Below are positions 25,116-34,157 of a stretch of DNA of 64,000 nt, piece by piece. Each line of letters opens with the position of its first letter. Positions within the stretch are counted from its first letter, which is position 1. Source of the stretch: Thermorudis peleae (GTDB lineage: Bacteria > Chloroflexota > Chloroflexia > Thermomicrobiales > Thermomicrobiaceae). The notes beneath the pieces are model-generated. The model worked only from the letters and a program-made list of their open reading frames with translations, was not told the origin of the DNA and did not search any database. The translations under genes and the position numbers were made by a program. The stretch lies in contig NZ_JQMP01000003.1 in NCBI RefSeq assembly GCF_000744775.1, forward strand, positions 744,001-808,000, written 5' to 3'.

Positions 25116-26189
25116 GTGACGGACGTGATTGACCTGCGCGGTGACTGGGCTGCACCGCCAACGCCAGCAATGCGGCGGGCGATGGCAGAGGCTGAAGTGG
25201 GCGATGACAACTCGCATGAAGATCCCACGGTCATTCGGCTTGAGGAGCGCGCGGCTGAGATCCTTGGCAAGGAAGCCGCGCTCTTCGTACCAAGTGGCAC
25301 AATGGGAAATCTTGTGAGCATTCTTGCCTTGACCGAATACGGTACTGAGATCATCCTTGGTGATCGCTCGCATGCTTATGTCTACGAGGTTGGTAGCGCC
25401 GCTGTTATCGGTGGCCATCCGTACCGGCCAGTACCCAATGATCGTTTCGGGGGTCTCAATCCTCGTGACGTTGAATCTGCTATACGTCCGCCGAATATTC
25501 ATTTTCCGCGTACTGGCCTCCTGATGCTTGAGAATACGCATAACCTCTGTGGTGGAACAGTGCTCTCCGTCGAGTTAACTCGACAACTCTGTGCCCTTGC
25601 GCATGCGCATGGCATCCCCGTTCATCTTGATGGCTCGCGCATCTTTAACGCGGCTGCTGCCCTTGGCGTCCCTGCAGCAGAGCTTGCACAGGATGCTGAT
25701 ACTGTCATGTTTTGTCTTTCAAAAGGGCTTGCCGTCCCAGTCGGTTCAATGGTCTGCGGATCTGCAGAGGTGATCGAGCGTGCACGGCAAAAACGCAAGC
25801 TGCTTGGGGGCGCCATGCGGCAAGCGGGTGTTCTTGCAGCTGCTGGTCTCGTTGCCCTTGAGCAGATGATCGATCGATTGCCGGAAGACCATGCGACAGC
25901 GCGATACCTCGCTGAGGGGCTCGCACTGCTCCCGGGCTTTGTTGTTGATCTTGAAACGGTGCAGACCAATATCGTCTTCTGTACCCTTGAGCCGCCGCTG
26001 TCGGCTGAGGCCGTTGCTGCAGCTCTACGCGATGCGGGCATCCGGTGTAGTGTCTTTGGCGCGCAGCAGATTCGTTTCGTTACGCACTACGCCATTACAC
26101 GCGCCCATATTGATCGCGTTCTAAGTGCTCTACAGCAGATTGTGTGTGAGCTGGGCGGAACGCGCTTGGCGGTAGGCCCCAATGGCTGA
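25116..26189 (+). CDS. ltaE: Low-specificity L-threonine aldolase
   Basis: 357 residues of the PLP fold-type I aldolase family. IDLRGDWAAPPTPAMRRAM opens the protein, then GDDNSHEDPTVIRLEE and FVPSGTMGNL, and the PLP Lys lies in MFCLSKGLAVPVG. It cleaves threonine or allo-threonine to glycine and acetaldehyde. GTG 25116 was chosen because AAGGA stands 5 bases ahead and the protein then starts at the family N terminus; GTG 25083 has no ribosome site. Its end overlaps the next gene by 8 bases, so glycine made here may feed the FAD amine oxidase. Confidence 0.9.
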   Translation: MTDVIDLRGDWAAPPTPAMRRAMAEAEVGDDNSHEDPTVIRLEERAAEILGKEAALFVPSGTMGNLVSILALTEYGTEIILGDRSHAYVYEVGSAAVIGGHPYRPVPNDRFGGLNPRDVESAIRPPNIHFPRTGLLMLENTHNLCGGTVLSVELTRQLCALAHAHGIPVHLDGSRIFNAAAALGVPAAELAQDADTVMFCLSKGLAVPVGSMVCGSAEVIERARQKRKLLGGAMRQAGVLAAAGLVALEQMIDRLPEDHATARYLAEGLALLPGFVVDLETVQTNIVFCTLEPPLSAEAVAAALRDAGIRCSVFGAQQIRFVTHYAITRAHIDRVLSALQQIVCELGGTRLAVGPNG

Positions 26190-27306
26190 AGCATTACCCC
26201 GTGCCGTCGATGTTGTCGTCATCGGTGGTGGGATCATTGGCTGTGCAATTGCGTATGAACTGGCGCGCTCGGGCGTCGATACCCTTTTGCTTGAAGCAGG
26301 GACGCTTGCCCGTGGAGCATCTGGGGCAAGCGCTGGTGGTGTGCGCCAGCAAGGCCGTGATCCCCGCGAGTTGCCTTTGGCAAGGCAGGCAGTTGCGCGT
26401 TGGCCGTCGCTTGCTGAAGAGTTGGGATATCCAACAGGATTTTCCCGCTGCGGTCATCTTACTCTCGCTGAGTCGTCACAAGAACTTGCGATACTCGCTG
26501 AGCGCTGTGAGCGCGAGCGAATGGATGGCATCGACGCTCGCTTGGTCGACGCAGCTGACGTCCAGACCCTTGCGCCAGGGGTTGCTCCGCATGTCGTCGG
26601 TGGAAGTTGGACGCCTGATGATGGACAGGCTGTGCCCGCGTTGGCGACGGTTGCATTCGCGCAGGCTGCTCGCCGTTTGGGCGCTCGCATCATCGTTGGC
26701 TGTCGGGTCACGGGTATTCGGCAAGTAGCCAGCCGCGTTGTTGGTGTTGACACTCCATTCGGGTCGCTCGCTTGCAACTGGATTATCAATGCTGCGGGAG
26801 CTTGGAGTGCACACCTTGCCAGGCTTGCCGGGCGGGTACTCAATGTTGCCCCGCGCGCGTTGCAAATGCTCGTGACTTTTCCTGCGCCCCAGCGCCCGTT
26901 ACCGGTGTTAGGTGCGTTGAACCGGCGTCTTAGCTTTAAGCAGCTTGCTGATGGATCCTATCTCATTGGCGGAGGCTGGCCTGGCCTCGTCGTAGGGTCT
27001 CGAAGTGTCCTCTTGCCAGCAAGCCTTCAGGGTAGTGCGCGAGACGCTTGCGCAATCTACCCGCCAGTTGCTCAGATACCGCTTCGTCGTGCATGGGCTG
27101 GTATTGAAGGATTTACTCCTGATGGGGTGCCGGTGGTGGGCCCCGATCCCAACGTGGCAGGTTTCGTTTATGCCTGTGGTTTCTGTGGTCATGGTTTTGC
27201 TTTGGCTCCGGCTGTTGGTGAAGCAGTCGCTCGCTTTGTTCGCACAGGTCAGCTTGATCCAGCAATCCTCCCATTCCGCCCGGATCGATTTGGCGCTATG
27301 ACCTAG
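26182..27306 (+). CDS. FAD-dependent amine oxidase (DadA/glycine oxidase type)
   Basis: 374 residues. FAD-binding start VVVIGGGIIGCAIAYELARSG, then GASGASAGGVRQQ, and the C-terminal FAD-contact GFTPDGVPVVGPDP with CGFCGHGFALAPAVGE. This is the DAO family that oxidises glycine, sarcosine, D-amino acids or similar secondary amines. Translational overlap with the threonine aldolase suggests linked glycine metabolism, an inference from context. No covalent-flavin motif is obvious. Confidence 0.88.
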   Translation: MAEALPRAVDVVVIGGGIIGCAIAYELARSGVDTLLLEAGTLARGASGASAGGVRQQGRDPRELPLARQAVARWPSLAEELGYPTGFSRCGHLTLAESSQELAILAERCERERMDGIDARLVDAADVQTLAPGVAPHVVGGSWTPDDGQAVPALATVAFAQAARRLGARIIVGCRVTGIRQVASRVVGVDTPFGSLACNWIINAAGAWSAHLARLAGRVLNVAPRALQMLVTFPAPQRPLPVLGALNRRLSFKQLADGSYLIGGGWPGLVVGSRSVLLPASLQGSARDACAIYPPVAQIPLRRAWAGIEGFTPDGVPVVGPDPNVAGFVYACGFCGHGFALAPAVGEAVARFVRTGQLDPAILPFRPDRFGAMT

Positions 27307-27309
27307 TCT

Positions 27310-28512
27310 GTGCCACAACTGAGTAGTGGATACGGTCTTGCACCCTGGTACCGGAAAGGGAGCCAATTGGACGCGATTTGGATTGGGCAAAACGGGCAAC
27401 GTGCTGCGCGACGTTGGGCGGGGCTGGATCTTTATCTTCTCGTGACAACGGCAGTCCTGGTTGGCTTCGGGATTGTCGTTATCTGGAGTGCTGAAGGAGC
27501 TGGTCCACTGCGGCTTGGCAGTCTGGCCGTCCGTCAAGCGCTCTACGCACTGGTTGGCTTGCCACTTTTACTTGGTCTGACCTGGCTTGATTACCGCTAC
27601 ATTAAATCGCTGGCCTGGGTGATTTATGCAGTGTCTCTTTTCTTGTTAGCACTTGTTGACTTTATCGGCACGAACATCGGTGGTTCAGTTCGTTGGATTG
27701 ATATTGGGCCGGTTAGTCTTCAACCGTCTGAGCCAGCCAAACTTGGGGTTTTGATTGCGCTTGCAACGCTCTTGGCTGATCACTGGGAGGAGATGCACCG
27801 GTTCACCTGGTTTGTCCTCTCCGGTGTGCTCGTTGCGATTCCAATGGGGCTTGTCTACCAGCAGCCTGACCTCGGCACGGCCGGTGTTTTTGCAGCGATC
27901 TGGCTTGCCCTTATTTTGGTCTCACCGGTGCGCAAGCGATATGTATTTGCGCTTCTCCTTGCCTCTCCTGCCGTTGCACTGTTTGCCTGGCGCTACGTTT
28001 TGCATGACTACATGCGGCAGCGACTCCTCATTTCATTCCACCCTGAACGCGATTACTTTGGTGCTGGGTTCAATATCATTCAAGCGCAAATTACGATTGG
28101 GACGGGCGGACTGCTCGGGAATGGATTGGCTGGCAGCATGCAGAGCCAGCTCGGGTTGCTACGTGTTCGAACAACAGATTTCATCTTCGCCCACGCCATG
28201 GGTATGTTCGGTTTTGTTGGTGCACTGGCCTTGATTGTGGCCTATGGTTTGCTGCTTTGGCGGCTGATTCATGTCGCTGAAGTTGCCGCTGATCGCTTCG
28301 CGCACCTCCTGGCGATTGGCGTGACAGTCATGATCTTTTTCCAGGCATTTGTCAATATGGGAATGAATGTTGGTATTATGCCGGTGACTGGCCTACCCCT
28401 GCCGTTTGTTAGCTATGGTGGCAGCTCACTCTGGACGCTATTTGCTAGCCTTGGCATCATGCAAAGCATTCTGGTGCACCGTCGCCGGATCGGCTTTCGT
28501 GCTTTTGGGTGA
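27310..28512 (+). CDS. rodA: Rod shape-determining SEDS protein RodA
   Basis: 400 residues with ten or so membrane helices and the SEDS landmarks. These are RWIDIGPVSLQPSEPAKLG, VYQQPDLGTAGVF, a large loop with GAGFNIIQAQITIGTGGLLGNG, and the C-terminal GMNVGIMPVTGLPLPFVSYGGSS. RodA polymerises glycan strands from lipid II with a class B PBP during elongation. The start is uncertain: GTG 27310 gives a 19-residue leader, while TTG 27367 directly follows GGGAG. It begins 3 bases after the amine oxidase gene. Works with MreB in the same window. Confidence 0.94.
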   Translation: MPQLSSGYGLAPWYRKGSQLDAIWIGQNGQRAARRWAGLDLYLLVTTAVLVGFGIVVIWSAEGAGPLRLGSLAVRQALYALVGLPLLLGLTWLDYRYIKSLAWVIYAVSLFLLALVDFIGTNIGGSVRWIDIGPVSLQPSEPAKLGVLIALATLLADHWEEMHRFTWFVLSGVLVAIPMGLVYQQPDLGTAGVFAAIWLALILVSPVRKRYVFALLLASPAVALFAWRYVLHDYMRQRLLISFHPERDYFGAGFNIIQAQITIGTGGLLGNGLAGSMQSQLGLLRVRTTDFIFAHAMGMFGFVGALALIVAYGLLLWRLIHVAEVAADRFAHLLAIGVTVMIFFQAFVNMGMNVGIMPVTGLPLPFVSYGGSSLWTLFASLGIMQSILVHRRRIGFRAFG

Positions 28513-28613
28513 TAACCTCCGATAGTCCGCATGGCTTCCACGTTGTTCGTCTTTCACGATCTCTAACTGGTGTTTGTATGCAATCGAGGTGTGTTCTGTA
28601 CAACATGGGAAAG

Positions 28614-28647
28614 CACAAGGGCCGGTGCAACGTCGCCGGCCCTTGTG
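28614..28647. terminator. 12-bp hairpin between convergent rodA and pdxT
   Basis: CACAAGGGCCGG (28614-28625) pairs exactly with 28636-28647 around a 10-base loop. It lies midway in the 169-base gap between two convergent genes, so it probably serves both. No clear T-run. Confidence 0.75.
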
Positions 28648-28681
28648 GCTGGAGGGGGTGAGAAGGATAAAGCGGGTGGTG

Positions 28682-29305
28682 CTATAGGGTCGTTGCTGGT
28701 TCAGTGCGCGCAACGAAAGCTCGCGCGAGTGCGCAGAACCAGGCATGGAATCGATCATCTTCGGCAAGCTCAGGATGGAACGCGGTGCCGATGATATTGC
28801 CTTGCCGTACGGCAACAACTGTACCGTCAGCGAGTTGCGCTAATGGCTCAACATTTGGCCCAATCCATGAGACGATTGGGGCGCGAATGAAGACCGCCCG
28901 GAACGGTTGGGGACCAAGGACAGGGATAGCAAGGTCGACCTCGAAACTCTCGGGTTGTGGTCCAAAGGCATTGCGTCGGACCACGATGTCGAGCACGCCA
29001 AGCAGCGGCTGCGTGCGGGCACGTGTTTCAGCATCAACGTCGCGGGCCAGGACGATCATGCCAGCGCATGTGCCCCAGACCGGCATGCCGCTCTGAATAC
29101 ACTCGAGCAGCTTGTCACGCAGAGCAAAGCGCTCGATGAGCCGACCGATTGTTGTGCTTTCACCGCCAGGGATGATAAGTCCAGCGAGACCATCAAGATG
29201 GTGCGGGAGTCTCACCTCTCGAGCTGCGACACCAAGCCGCTCGAGTACCGCAAGGTGTTCCTTGAAGTCGCCCTGCAACGCAAGAACCCCGATGGTTGGT
29301 TCCAT
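28682..29305 (-). CDS. pdxT: Pyridoxal 5'-phosphate synthase glutaminase subunit
   Basis: 207 residues. Class I glutaminase fold: GVLALQGDFKEH, IIPGGESTTIGRL, nucleophile Cys in WGTCAGMIVLA and the His/Glu of TAFHPELAEDDR. It releases ammonia from glutamine for PdxS, and the two make a 12+12 complex. Starts 12 bases after pdxS. Full length and intact. Confidence 0.97.
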   Translation of the reverse strand: MEPTIGVLALQGDFKEHLAVLERLGVAAREVRLPHHLDGLAGLIIPGGESTTIGRLIERFALRDKLLECIQSGMPVWGTCAGMIVLARDVDAETRARTQPLLGVLDIVVRRNAFGPQPESFEVDLAIPVLGPQPFRAVFIRAPIVSWIGPNVEPLAQLADGTVVAVRQGNIIGTAFHPELAEDDRFHAWFCALARAFVARTEPATTL

Positions 29306-29317
29306 CGCTGTACTCCT

Positions 29318-30223
29318 TTACCAGCCTCGCGGTGCAAGACGTTGCTCGGCAGGGATCGCGGCGAGATCGACGCCACGCATTGGCTCGCCTAAGCCTCGGC
29401 TCACTTCGGCAAGAATCTTGGGATCGCGATAGTGCGTGACGGCCTCAACGATCGCTCGGGCGCGCTTGAAGGGATTCTCTGACTTGAAGATGCCCGATCC
29501 GACGAAGACCCCTTCAGCTCCAAGTTGCATCACAAGTGCGGCATCGGCAGGAGTTGCGACACCGCCGGCGCAGAAAAGTGGCACTGGTAACCAGCCAGTC
29601 TCCGCTACTTCGCGAACGATTTCGTAGGGGGCGCCGAGTTCTTTGGAAGCTGTCATGAGCTCCTCATGAGGCATTGCCTGCAAGCGGCGGATACCGTCAA
29701 TAATTTCGCGCAGGTGACGTACCGCTTCGACAATATTGCCCGTGCCAGCCTCTCCCTTGCTCCGAATCATCGCGGCACCTTCACCAATGCGGCGCAGGGC
29801 TTCACCTAAGTCTCGGGCACCGCAAACGAATGGTGTGCGGAACGGGTGCTTATCAATGTGGTAACGGTCGTCGGCTGGAGTCAGCACTTCGCTTTCGTCG
29901 ATGAAGTCGATCCCCAGCGCCTCAAGGATTTGAGCCTCGACGAAGTGGCCAATGCGCACCTTGGCCATGACTGGGATCGTTACCGCTTCTTTAATGCGCA
30001 AAATCAATTCGGGATCACTCATCCGTGCAACGCCGCCTTCACGGCGAATGTCAGCTGGCACTCGCTCCAAGGCCATGACGGCAACTGCGCCAGCTTCTTC
30101 GGCAAGCTTGGCCTGATCAGGCGTGACCACATCCATAATCACGCCACCTTTGAGCATTTGGGCAAGGCCAACCTTTGTCTTCCAGGTTGCCTTTTCACCG
30201 TGGCCATTTGGTGTCACGCTCAT
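29318..30223 (-). CDS. pdxS: Pyridoxal 5'-phosphate synthase lyase subunit
   Basis: 301 residues, a beta/alpha barrel. Visible catalytic stretches are [23 protein letters not shown] with the Lys that binds ribose-5-P, and [12 protein letters not shown] with the second Lys. It makes PLP from ribose-5-phosphate, glyceraldehyde-3-phosphate and ammonia, so it draws on the pentose-phosphate pathway encoded at 8595-15895. Begins 36 bases after the pdxR stop. Confidence 0.98.
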   Translation of the reverse strand: MSVTPNGHGEKATWKTKVGLAQMLKGGVIMDVVTPDQAKLAEEAGAVAVMALERVPADIRREGGVARMSDPELILRIKEAVTIPVMAKVRIGHFVEAQILEALGIDFIDESEVLTPADDRYHIDKHPFRTPFVCGARDLGEALRRIGEGAAMIRSKGEAGTGNIVEAVRHLREIIDGIRRLQAMPHEELMTASKELGAPYEIVREVAETGWLPVPLFCAGGVATPADAALVMQLGAEGVFVGSGIFKSENPFKRARAIVEAVTHYRDPKILAEVSRGLGEPMRGVDLAAIPAEQRLAPRGW

Positions 30224-30259
30224 GCTGTCTTCCTCCTTTCTGCACTGTTCTTGCCTCTC

Positions 30260-31762
30260 CTAAACCAGTGGTCGAGCGAGCACGGCCGTGCGATCGCGTC
30301 CGAATCGGTTCGCGCGTAACGTGTGAATGGCCTGAGCAAGTCGTTTGATGCCTTCCTCTATCTGATCTGGATTGGGATAGGTGAAGTTCAGCCGGAGGAA
30401 CTCGGCGCCTCCTCCATCGGGAAAGCAACTTTCTCCCGGTGTGAATGCAACCCCGTGTCGCGCCGCCTCTGGGAGGAGGTCGCGCGCTCGCAACCCGTCC
30501 TGCAGCTGACACCAAAGGTAAAGTCCACCTCCAGGCCGTTCCCAGGCCAAGACGTCAGCGGCATATGCCTCCAGCGCGCTGAGCATACGATCTCGCCGTA
30601 CTGGGTAGGTTTGGCGGAGACGCTCGATATGCTGGTCGAGCAGACCACGAGTGAGGAAAGCCCAAACAGCCCATTGGGCGAGCGCGTTGGTGTCAAGGTC
30701 GACGAGTTGTTTCAAGGTGCTGAGGCGTTCAATGACCGGCTGTGGACCAACAACCCAGCCGATACGAAAACCCGGGAAGAGCACCTTTGAGACAGTACTG
30801 AGGTAGATCACAATGCCAGCGGTATCAAGAGAGAGCAGTGATGGCAGTGCTGGTCCCTCGTAGCGCAGCATGCTGTAGGGATCATCCTCGATGATGGGAA
30901 TCTGATACCGAATAGCTATATCAAGGAGCCGTTGCCGTCGCTCGAGGGAAAGGGTTGTACCAGTCGGATTTTGGAACGTTGGAAGGGTGTAGATGAGCTT
31001 AGGACGACGACGCTGCACCATATCTTCGAGCACGCTGACATGCATCCCGTGGCGGTCCACAGGTATTGGCAAGAAGCGTGCACCAATTGCTCGGAAGACG
31101 TGGAGGGCGCCGAGATAGGTCGGCGATTCAACAGCAACGACGTCGCCAGGTTCGAGCAAGGCGCGGGCGAGTAAGTAGAGCCCTTGCTGCGAGCCCGAGA
31201 CGACGAGGACGTGCGCGGCGGTCGTTCTGGCACCATGCTGACGCAGGTATTGCGCGATAGCTTCACGGAGTGGCGGGTATCCCTCAGTAGGACAGTACTG
31301 GAGGAGTGATTGGCCCTCGTGGTGCAATGCCTCGTCGAGCAGGGCACGAACGGTCTCCACTGGGTAGAACTCAGGAGCAGGAGCGCCGGTAGCAAAGCTG
31401 ATGACATCCGGTCGGGCCGATACAACCATCGTGTCATAGAGCAATGGATCACGCATAACTGTCGTAATTGGCGTAAAAAATTGAGCCCAGGCAACCGACG
31501 AGCCAAGTGGTTGTGGCGAAGGCTGTGGTTCAGCAACGATCGTGCCGCGGCCAACGTGGCCGACAATCAAGCCTTCAGCCGCGAGTTCGCGATAGGCACT
31601 CACGACCGTAGTCCGGTTGACGCCGAGCATTGCCGCTAAACGGCGCTCTGGAGGGAGCCGTGTGCCCGGTGGGAGTTCGCCGGAACGAATCTGCTCGCGA
31701 AGTTGCTCGGCAATCTGCCGGTAAAACGGAATAGAGCTTGTGCGATCAAGCGTCAGTCGCAT
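30260..31762 (-). CDS. pdxR: MocR-family PLP-binding regulator, likely PdxR
   Basis: 500 residues. An N-terminal GntR winged helix (about 1-75: IPFYRQIAEQLREQIRSGELPPGTRLPPERRLA) is joined by a linker to a fold-type I aminotransferase-like domain (about 115-490) with the PLP Lys in YLSTVSKVLFPGFRIGW. MocR/PdxR proteins sense PLP and control pdxST; the operon context pdxR > pdxS > pdxT makes this reading strong. ATG 31762 follows a near-perfect AAAGGAGG. Repeated ATCCAAT half-sites surround its start and its upstream region, suggesting autoregulation. Confidence 0.92.
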   Translation of the reverse strand: MRLTLDRTSSIPFYRQIAEQLREQIRSGELPPGTRLPPERRLAAMLGVNRTTVVSAYRELAAEGLIVGHVGRGTIVAEPQPSPQPLGSSVAWAQFFTPITTVMRDPLLYDTMVVSARPDVISFATGAPAPEFYPVETVRALLDEALHHEGQSLLQYCPTEGYPPLREAIAQYLRQHGARTTAAHVLVVSGSQQGLYLLARALLEPGDVVAVESPTYLGALHVFRAIGARFLPIPVDRHGMHVSVLEDMVQRRRPKLIYTLPTFQNPTGTTLSLERRQRLLDIAIRYQIPIIEDDPYSMLRYEGPALPSLLSLDTAGIVIYLSTVSKVLFPGFRIGWVVGPQPVIERLSTLKQLVDLDTNALAQWAVWAFLTRGLLDQHIERLRQTYPVRRDRMLSALEAYAADVLAWERPGGGLYLWCQLQDGLRARDLLPEAARHGVAFTPGESCFPDGGGAEFLRLNFTYPNPDQIEEGIKRLAQAIHTLRANRFGRDRTAVLARPLV

Positions 31763-31780
31763 CCAATCCTCCTTTGGATG
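31760..31780. promoter_or_regulatory. pdxR: Putative PdxR operator over the pdxR start codon
   Basis: CATCCAA (31760-31766) and TTGGATG (31774-31780) form an inverted repeat with a 7-base spacer that covers the ribosome site and start codon of pdxR. The same half-site recurs at 31847-31880. Binding here could block translation initiation or elongation by roadblock. Confidence 0.5.
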
Positions 31781-31846
31781 CCCCATTTACTTAGCGTAGT
31801 CTCACGCTACCAGGCAAGAAAAGAGCCAATTCTGGCGATCCCCTCA

Positions 31847-31880
31847 CCATCCAATCATGCCATTTTTCATAATTGGATGG
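31847..31880. promoter_or_regulatory. Putative PdxR operator between divergent pdxR and PucR-type gene
   Basis: CCATCCAAT (31847-31855) and ATTGGATGG (31872-31880) are exact complements, 16 bases apart, sharing the ATCCAAT core with the site at the pdxR start. The right half overlaps a possible -35 (TTGGAT 31873-31878) that is 16 bases from TATACT (31895-31900), the likely -10 of the PucR-type gene. Both divergent genes could therefore respond to one regulator. Confidence 0.55.
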
Positions 31881-31942
31881 TAATGCTTGCTTAGTATACT
31901 TCCCTGCAAAAGAAAGCCGGCGCGATGGCCAAGGGGTGAGAC

Positions 31943-33490
31943 GTGTCGGACATCTTGATACGCGATCTTTGCCGCTGGGATCGGCGGCTTCAGCTTGTTG
32001 TTCCACGTGATCAACCAGTTGACCCAGTGCTCGATCGCCCAATTTCGTGGGCAGTCGCTGTTCGTGCTGTCCCACCACACCTGCCGCCCTTGCGTGGCGA
32101 CGAGTTGGTTATTCTTTCCCAGCGTGTATTGACAGAGATTGAATCCGCTGGTGCGACAAGTCGCGATGCATTGGTGCGTGCGCTTGAACGTGCGCCGATC
32201 GCAGCGCTCGTCACCGAGGCCGGGTTACGCGAACAGCTCGTGGTAACGTTCCCGCTTCTGCTCTTCCCTGGTCCCCTCCCGTTCGACTTCGATGCCACCC
32301 TGAACCGTCTGCTTACTGAGCAACGTAGTGCACTCTTTCGGCTTTCAAGCCAACTGTCACGTGATCTCTCCCGTGTCGCTGTGAGCGGTGACATTGCAGC
32401 AGTCCTGCGGGCAGCATCGAGCGCGAGCGGCCGCAGCCTCCTACTCCAGGATGCTGAAGGGCAGGTTGTGGCACAGAGCGGCGGATTGCTCGAGCCATTG
32501 CCAGCGCATCAGTTGTTGCGGATTCATCCATACCCAGCAGTAACGCGGCTGGGATTGTCAGAAGGAGAAGCGGTTGCCACAACCATATTGCCGGATCGTC
32601 GCCCGCTCTATCTCATCCTCGCCTCACCTGAGGCGACAACGGAACAAGATCGCCTCACGCTTTCGCTCACGGCTGGGGTGTGTACGAGTTTGCTTGCTCG
32701 TGTTGCTACCCGCGATGCGCGCGCAGTGCCGGGACTTCGGGAATTGCTTGAAGGCAAAGTGCATGGCGAGCAAGCACTTGCAGCTGTTGCCCAGCGACTC
32801 AGACTTGATGTCGATCGCTCAATTATCGTTGGCCTCGCTGCTGGAACTGCCGGCCTGCATGACGTCGAGCATGTGTTGTTGCGCCAGGTGGGAGAAGATC
32901 GACTGGTACGGTTTGAGCAAAGCGTTGCGTTCGTCAGTGAAGCTGGTGTGGTGGATGACCTTGCGAGCGCACTTCGTCGTGTCCCTCACCGTGATGGAGC
33001 ACGCTGGGCAGTTGCGTTGAGTGAACCTGTTGCTTCACTGCGTGATGTGGCAGCAGGATTGCGTCAAGCACAGTATCTCCTTGCCCTCTGGCACTCAGGC
33101 GCTTTGCCTGGGGGTGTCTTGCGCTTCCATGTTGTCGAGGAGACAGGCCTCTACAGCTTGCTCTATGCCCTGTGGGGCCATCCGGCTGCAGAGCGTTTTC
33201 GCCAAGCAGTACTTGGACGCTTGGCTGTGCGCGGGAATCGCAACGCCGAGTTACTCGAAACACTCGAAGCCTATCTTACTTACGGCAGCGCAGGCGAAGT
33301 TGCGGCACGCCTTGGCGTGCATCGCAACACTGTCGGCTATCGCTTACATCGTATTACTGAGTTGACTGGTCGGTCTGTCGACCAGCCGCATGACCGGCTG
33401 CTGCTTCATGTCGCTGTGCTTTTGGGCCATCTCCCACCTCCTAATCGGCGCGTCGAGATTCAAGGTCGCTCGCCTGTTGGCGAAGGATGA
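31943..33490 (+). CDS. PucR-family transcriptional regulator
   Basis: 515 residues. The N-terminal purine-catabolism-regulator-like domain covers about 1-125, a GGDEF-like/cyclase-like linker lies at about 250-390, and the C-terminal PucR helix-turn-helix at about 430-495 (YLTYGSAGEVAARLGVHRNTVGYRLHRITELTG). Family members control purine, amino-acid or other catabolic operons. GTG 31943 follows AAGGGGTGAG. Divergent from pdxR with shared operator sites. Its last 50 bases overlap the convergent hypothetical gene. Confidence 0.9.
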   Translation: MSDILIRDLCRWDRRLQLVVPRDQPVDPVLDRPISWAVAVRAVPPHLPPLRGDELVILSQRVLTEIESAGATSRDALVRALERAPIAALVTEAGLREQLVVTFPLLLFPGPLPFDFDATLNRLLTEQRSALFRLSSQLSRDLSRVAVSGDIAAVLRAASSASGRSLLLQDAEGQVVAQSGGLLEPLPAHQLLRIHPYPAVTRLGLSEGEAVATTILPDRRPLYLILASPEATTEQDRLTLSLTAGVCTSLLARVATRDARAVPGLRELLEGKVHGEQALAAVAQRLRLDVDRSIIVGLAAGTAGLHDVEHVLLRQVGEDRLVRFEQSVAFVSEAGVVDDLASALRRVPHRDGARWAVALSEPVASLRDVAAGLRQAQYLLALWHSGALPGGVLRFHVVEETGLYSLLYALWGHPAAERFRQAVLGRLAVRGNRNAELLETLEAYLTYGSAGEVAARLGVHRNTVGYRLHRITELTGRSVDQPHDRLLLHVAVLLGHLPPPNRRVEIQGRSPVGEG

Positions 33491-33851
33491 CGCGTTCAAG
33501 GGTAACAGTGAGCACGTCGTCGATTGAAAAGCGACACCAGCCGATCGGAACGGGCAGCTTTCCTACCCAAAACGCTCCTGCAACCAAGGGTTCAGCTTCA
33601 TCTGGTATTGTCCCGAAGGCATATCGTGGCGTTTGCGTTGTTGGGCCTGGGTTACCGAGTGGCGAGGTTGGCATCGGGCCGAGGAGTTCGCCAGAAATCA
33701 TGCTTGCAGGCGACGACCGAGGCGCCTGTGTTGCAACGCGTTGAACTGGTTGAGCTGAACCTGGCTCGAGGCGCCGTACTGTGCCAAGATAGCGGCCGTC
33801 ACGCGTGTAAACGTCCATGCCGACGCGAATGTCCCGCGTATCAAATGTCAT
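33441..33851 (-). CDS. PRC-barrel/DUF2171-like hypothetical protein
   Basis: 136 residues. The first 25 residues (IRVGMDVYTRDGRYLGTVRRLE) look like the first strands of a PRC-barrel or DUF2171 domain. A low-complexity Pro/Ser/Thr linker follows, and the second part (GAFWVGKLPVPIGWCRFSIDDVL) completes a short beta region. This suggests a barrel split by an insertion. Such domains occur in RNA-processing and stress proteins. The 3' 50 bases are antisense to the PucR gene. Alternative ATG at 33854. Confidence 0.65.
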   Translation of the reverse strand: MTFDTRDIRVGMDVYTRDGRYLGTVRRLEPGSAQPVQRVATQAPRSSPASMISGELLGPMPTSPLGNPGPTTQTPRYAFGTIPDEAEPLVAGAFWVGKLPVPIGWCRFSIDDVLTVTLERVILRQQASDLESRRAD

Positions 33852-33854
33852 CAC

Positions 33855-34157
33855 GTCTCTCCTTTGTCGAGTGCCAGTGTGCGTGCTTTCTCCTCGCGTA
33901 TAGAGCTGGCAGGTTCCTGTATGATCGCCTGAGGGCTTGACAATCTCATGGCATTGCGCTTACCCTACCGCTGTCGCATCGTGAGGGTGGGGAGAGCAGC
34001 CAATGGTAGCAATCATGCAGTTGCCCCACTGTATCTATACCGAAAACGACCGAAAGGGGGCAAAATCGACGAAAGGACGCTGAGAGCGGCAGCAAACCGT
34101 GCAATACAGTGGTTTTGGCTCACGATGATTACGATGAGAGGTGGATGAGGAGGAGCT
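33855..34157 (+). promoter_or_regulatory. Upstream region of the sugar ABC operon
   Basis: About 300 bases without a credible gene. A consensus -35 TTGACA (33937-33942) is followed after 18 bases by TACCCT (33961-33966), matching the box type seen ahead of L25. Closer to the gene, CGACCGAAAGG and CGACGAAAGGA form an imperfect direct repeat (about 34046-34076) that might be a regulator site. A short ORF here (33948-34148) looks spurious. Confidence 0.4.

Noticed and set aside
33948-34148. Plus-strand ORF of 66 codons before the sugar ABC operon
   Set aside because: Overlaps the predicted -10 region, has no ribosome site and has a basic composition unlike real genes here.
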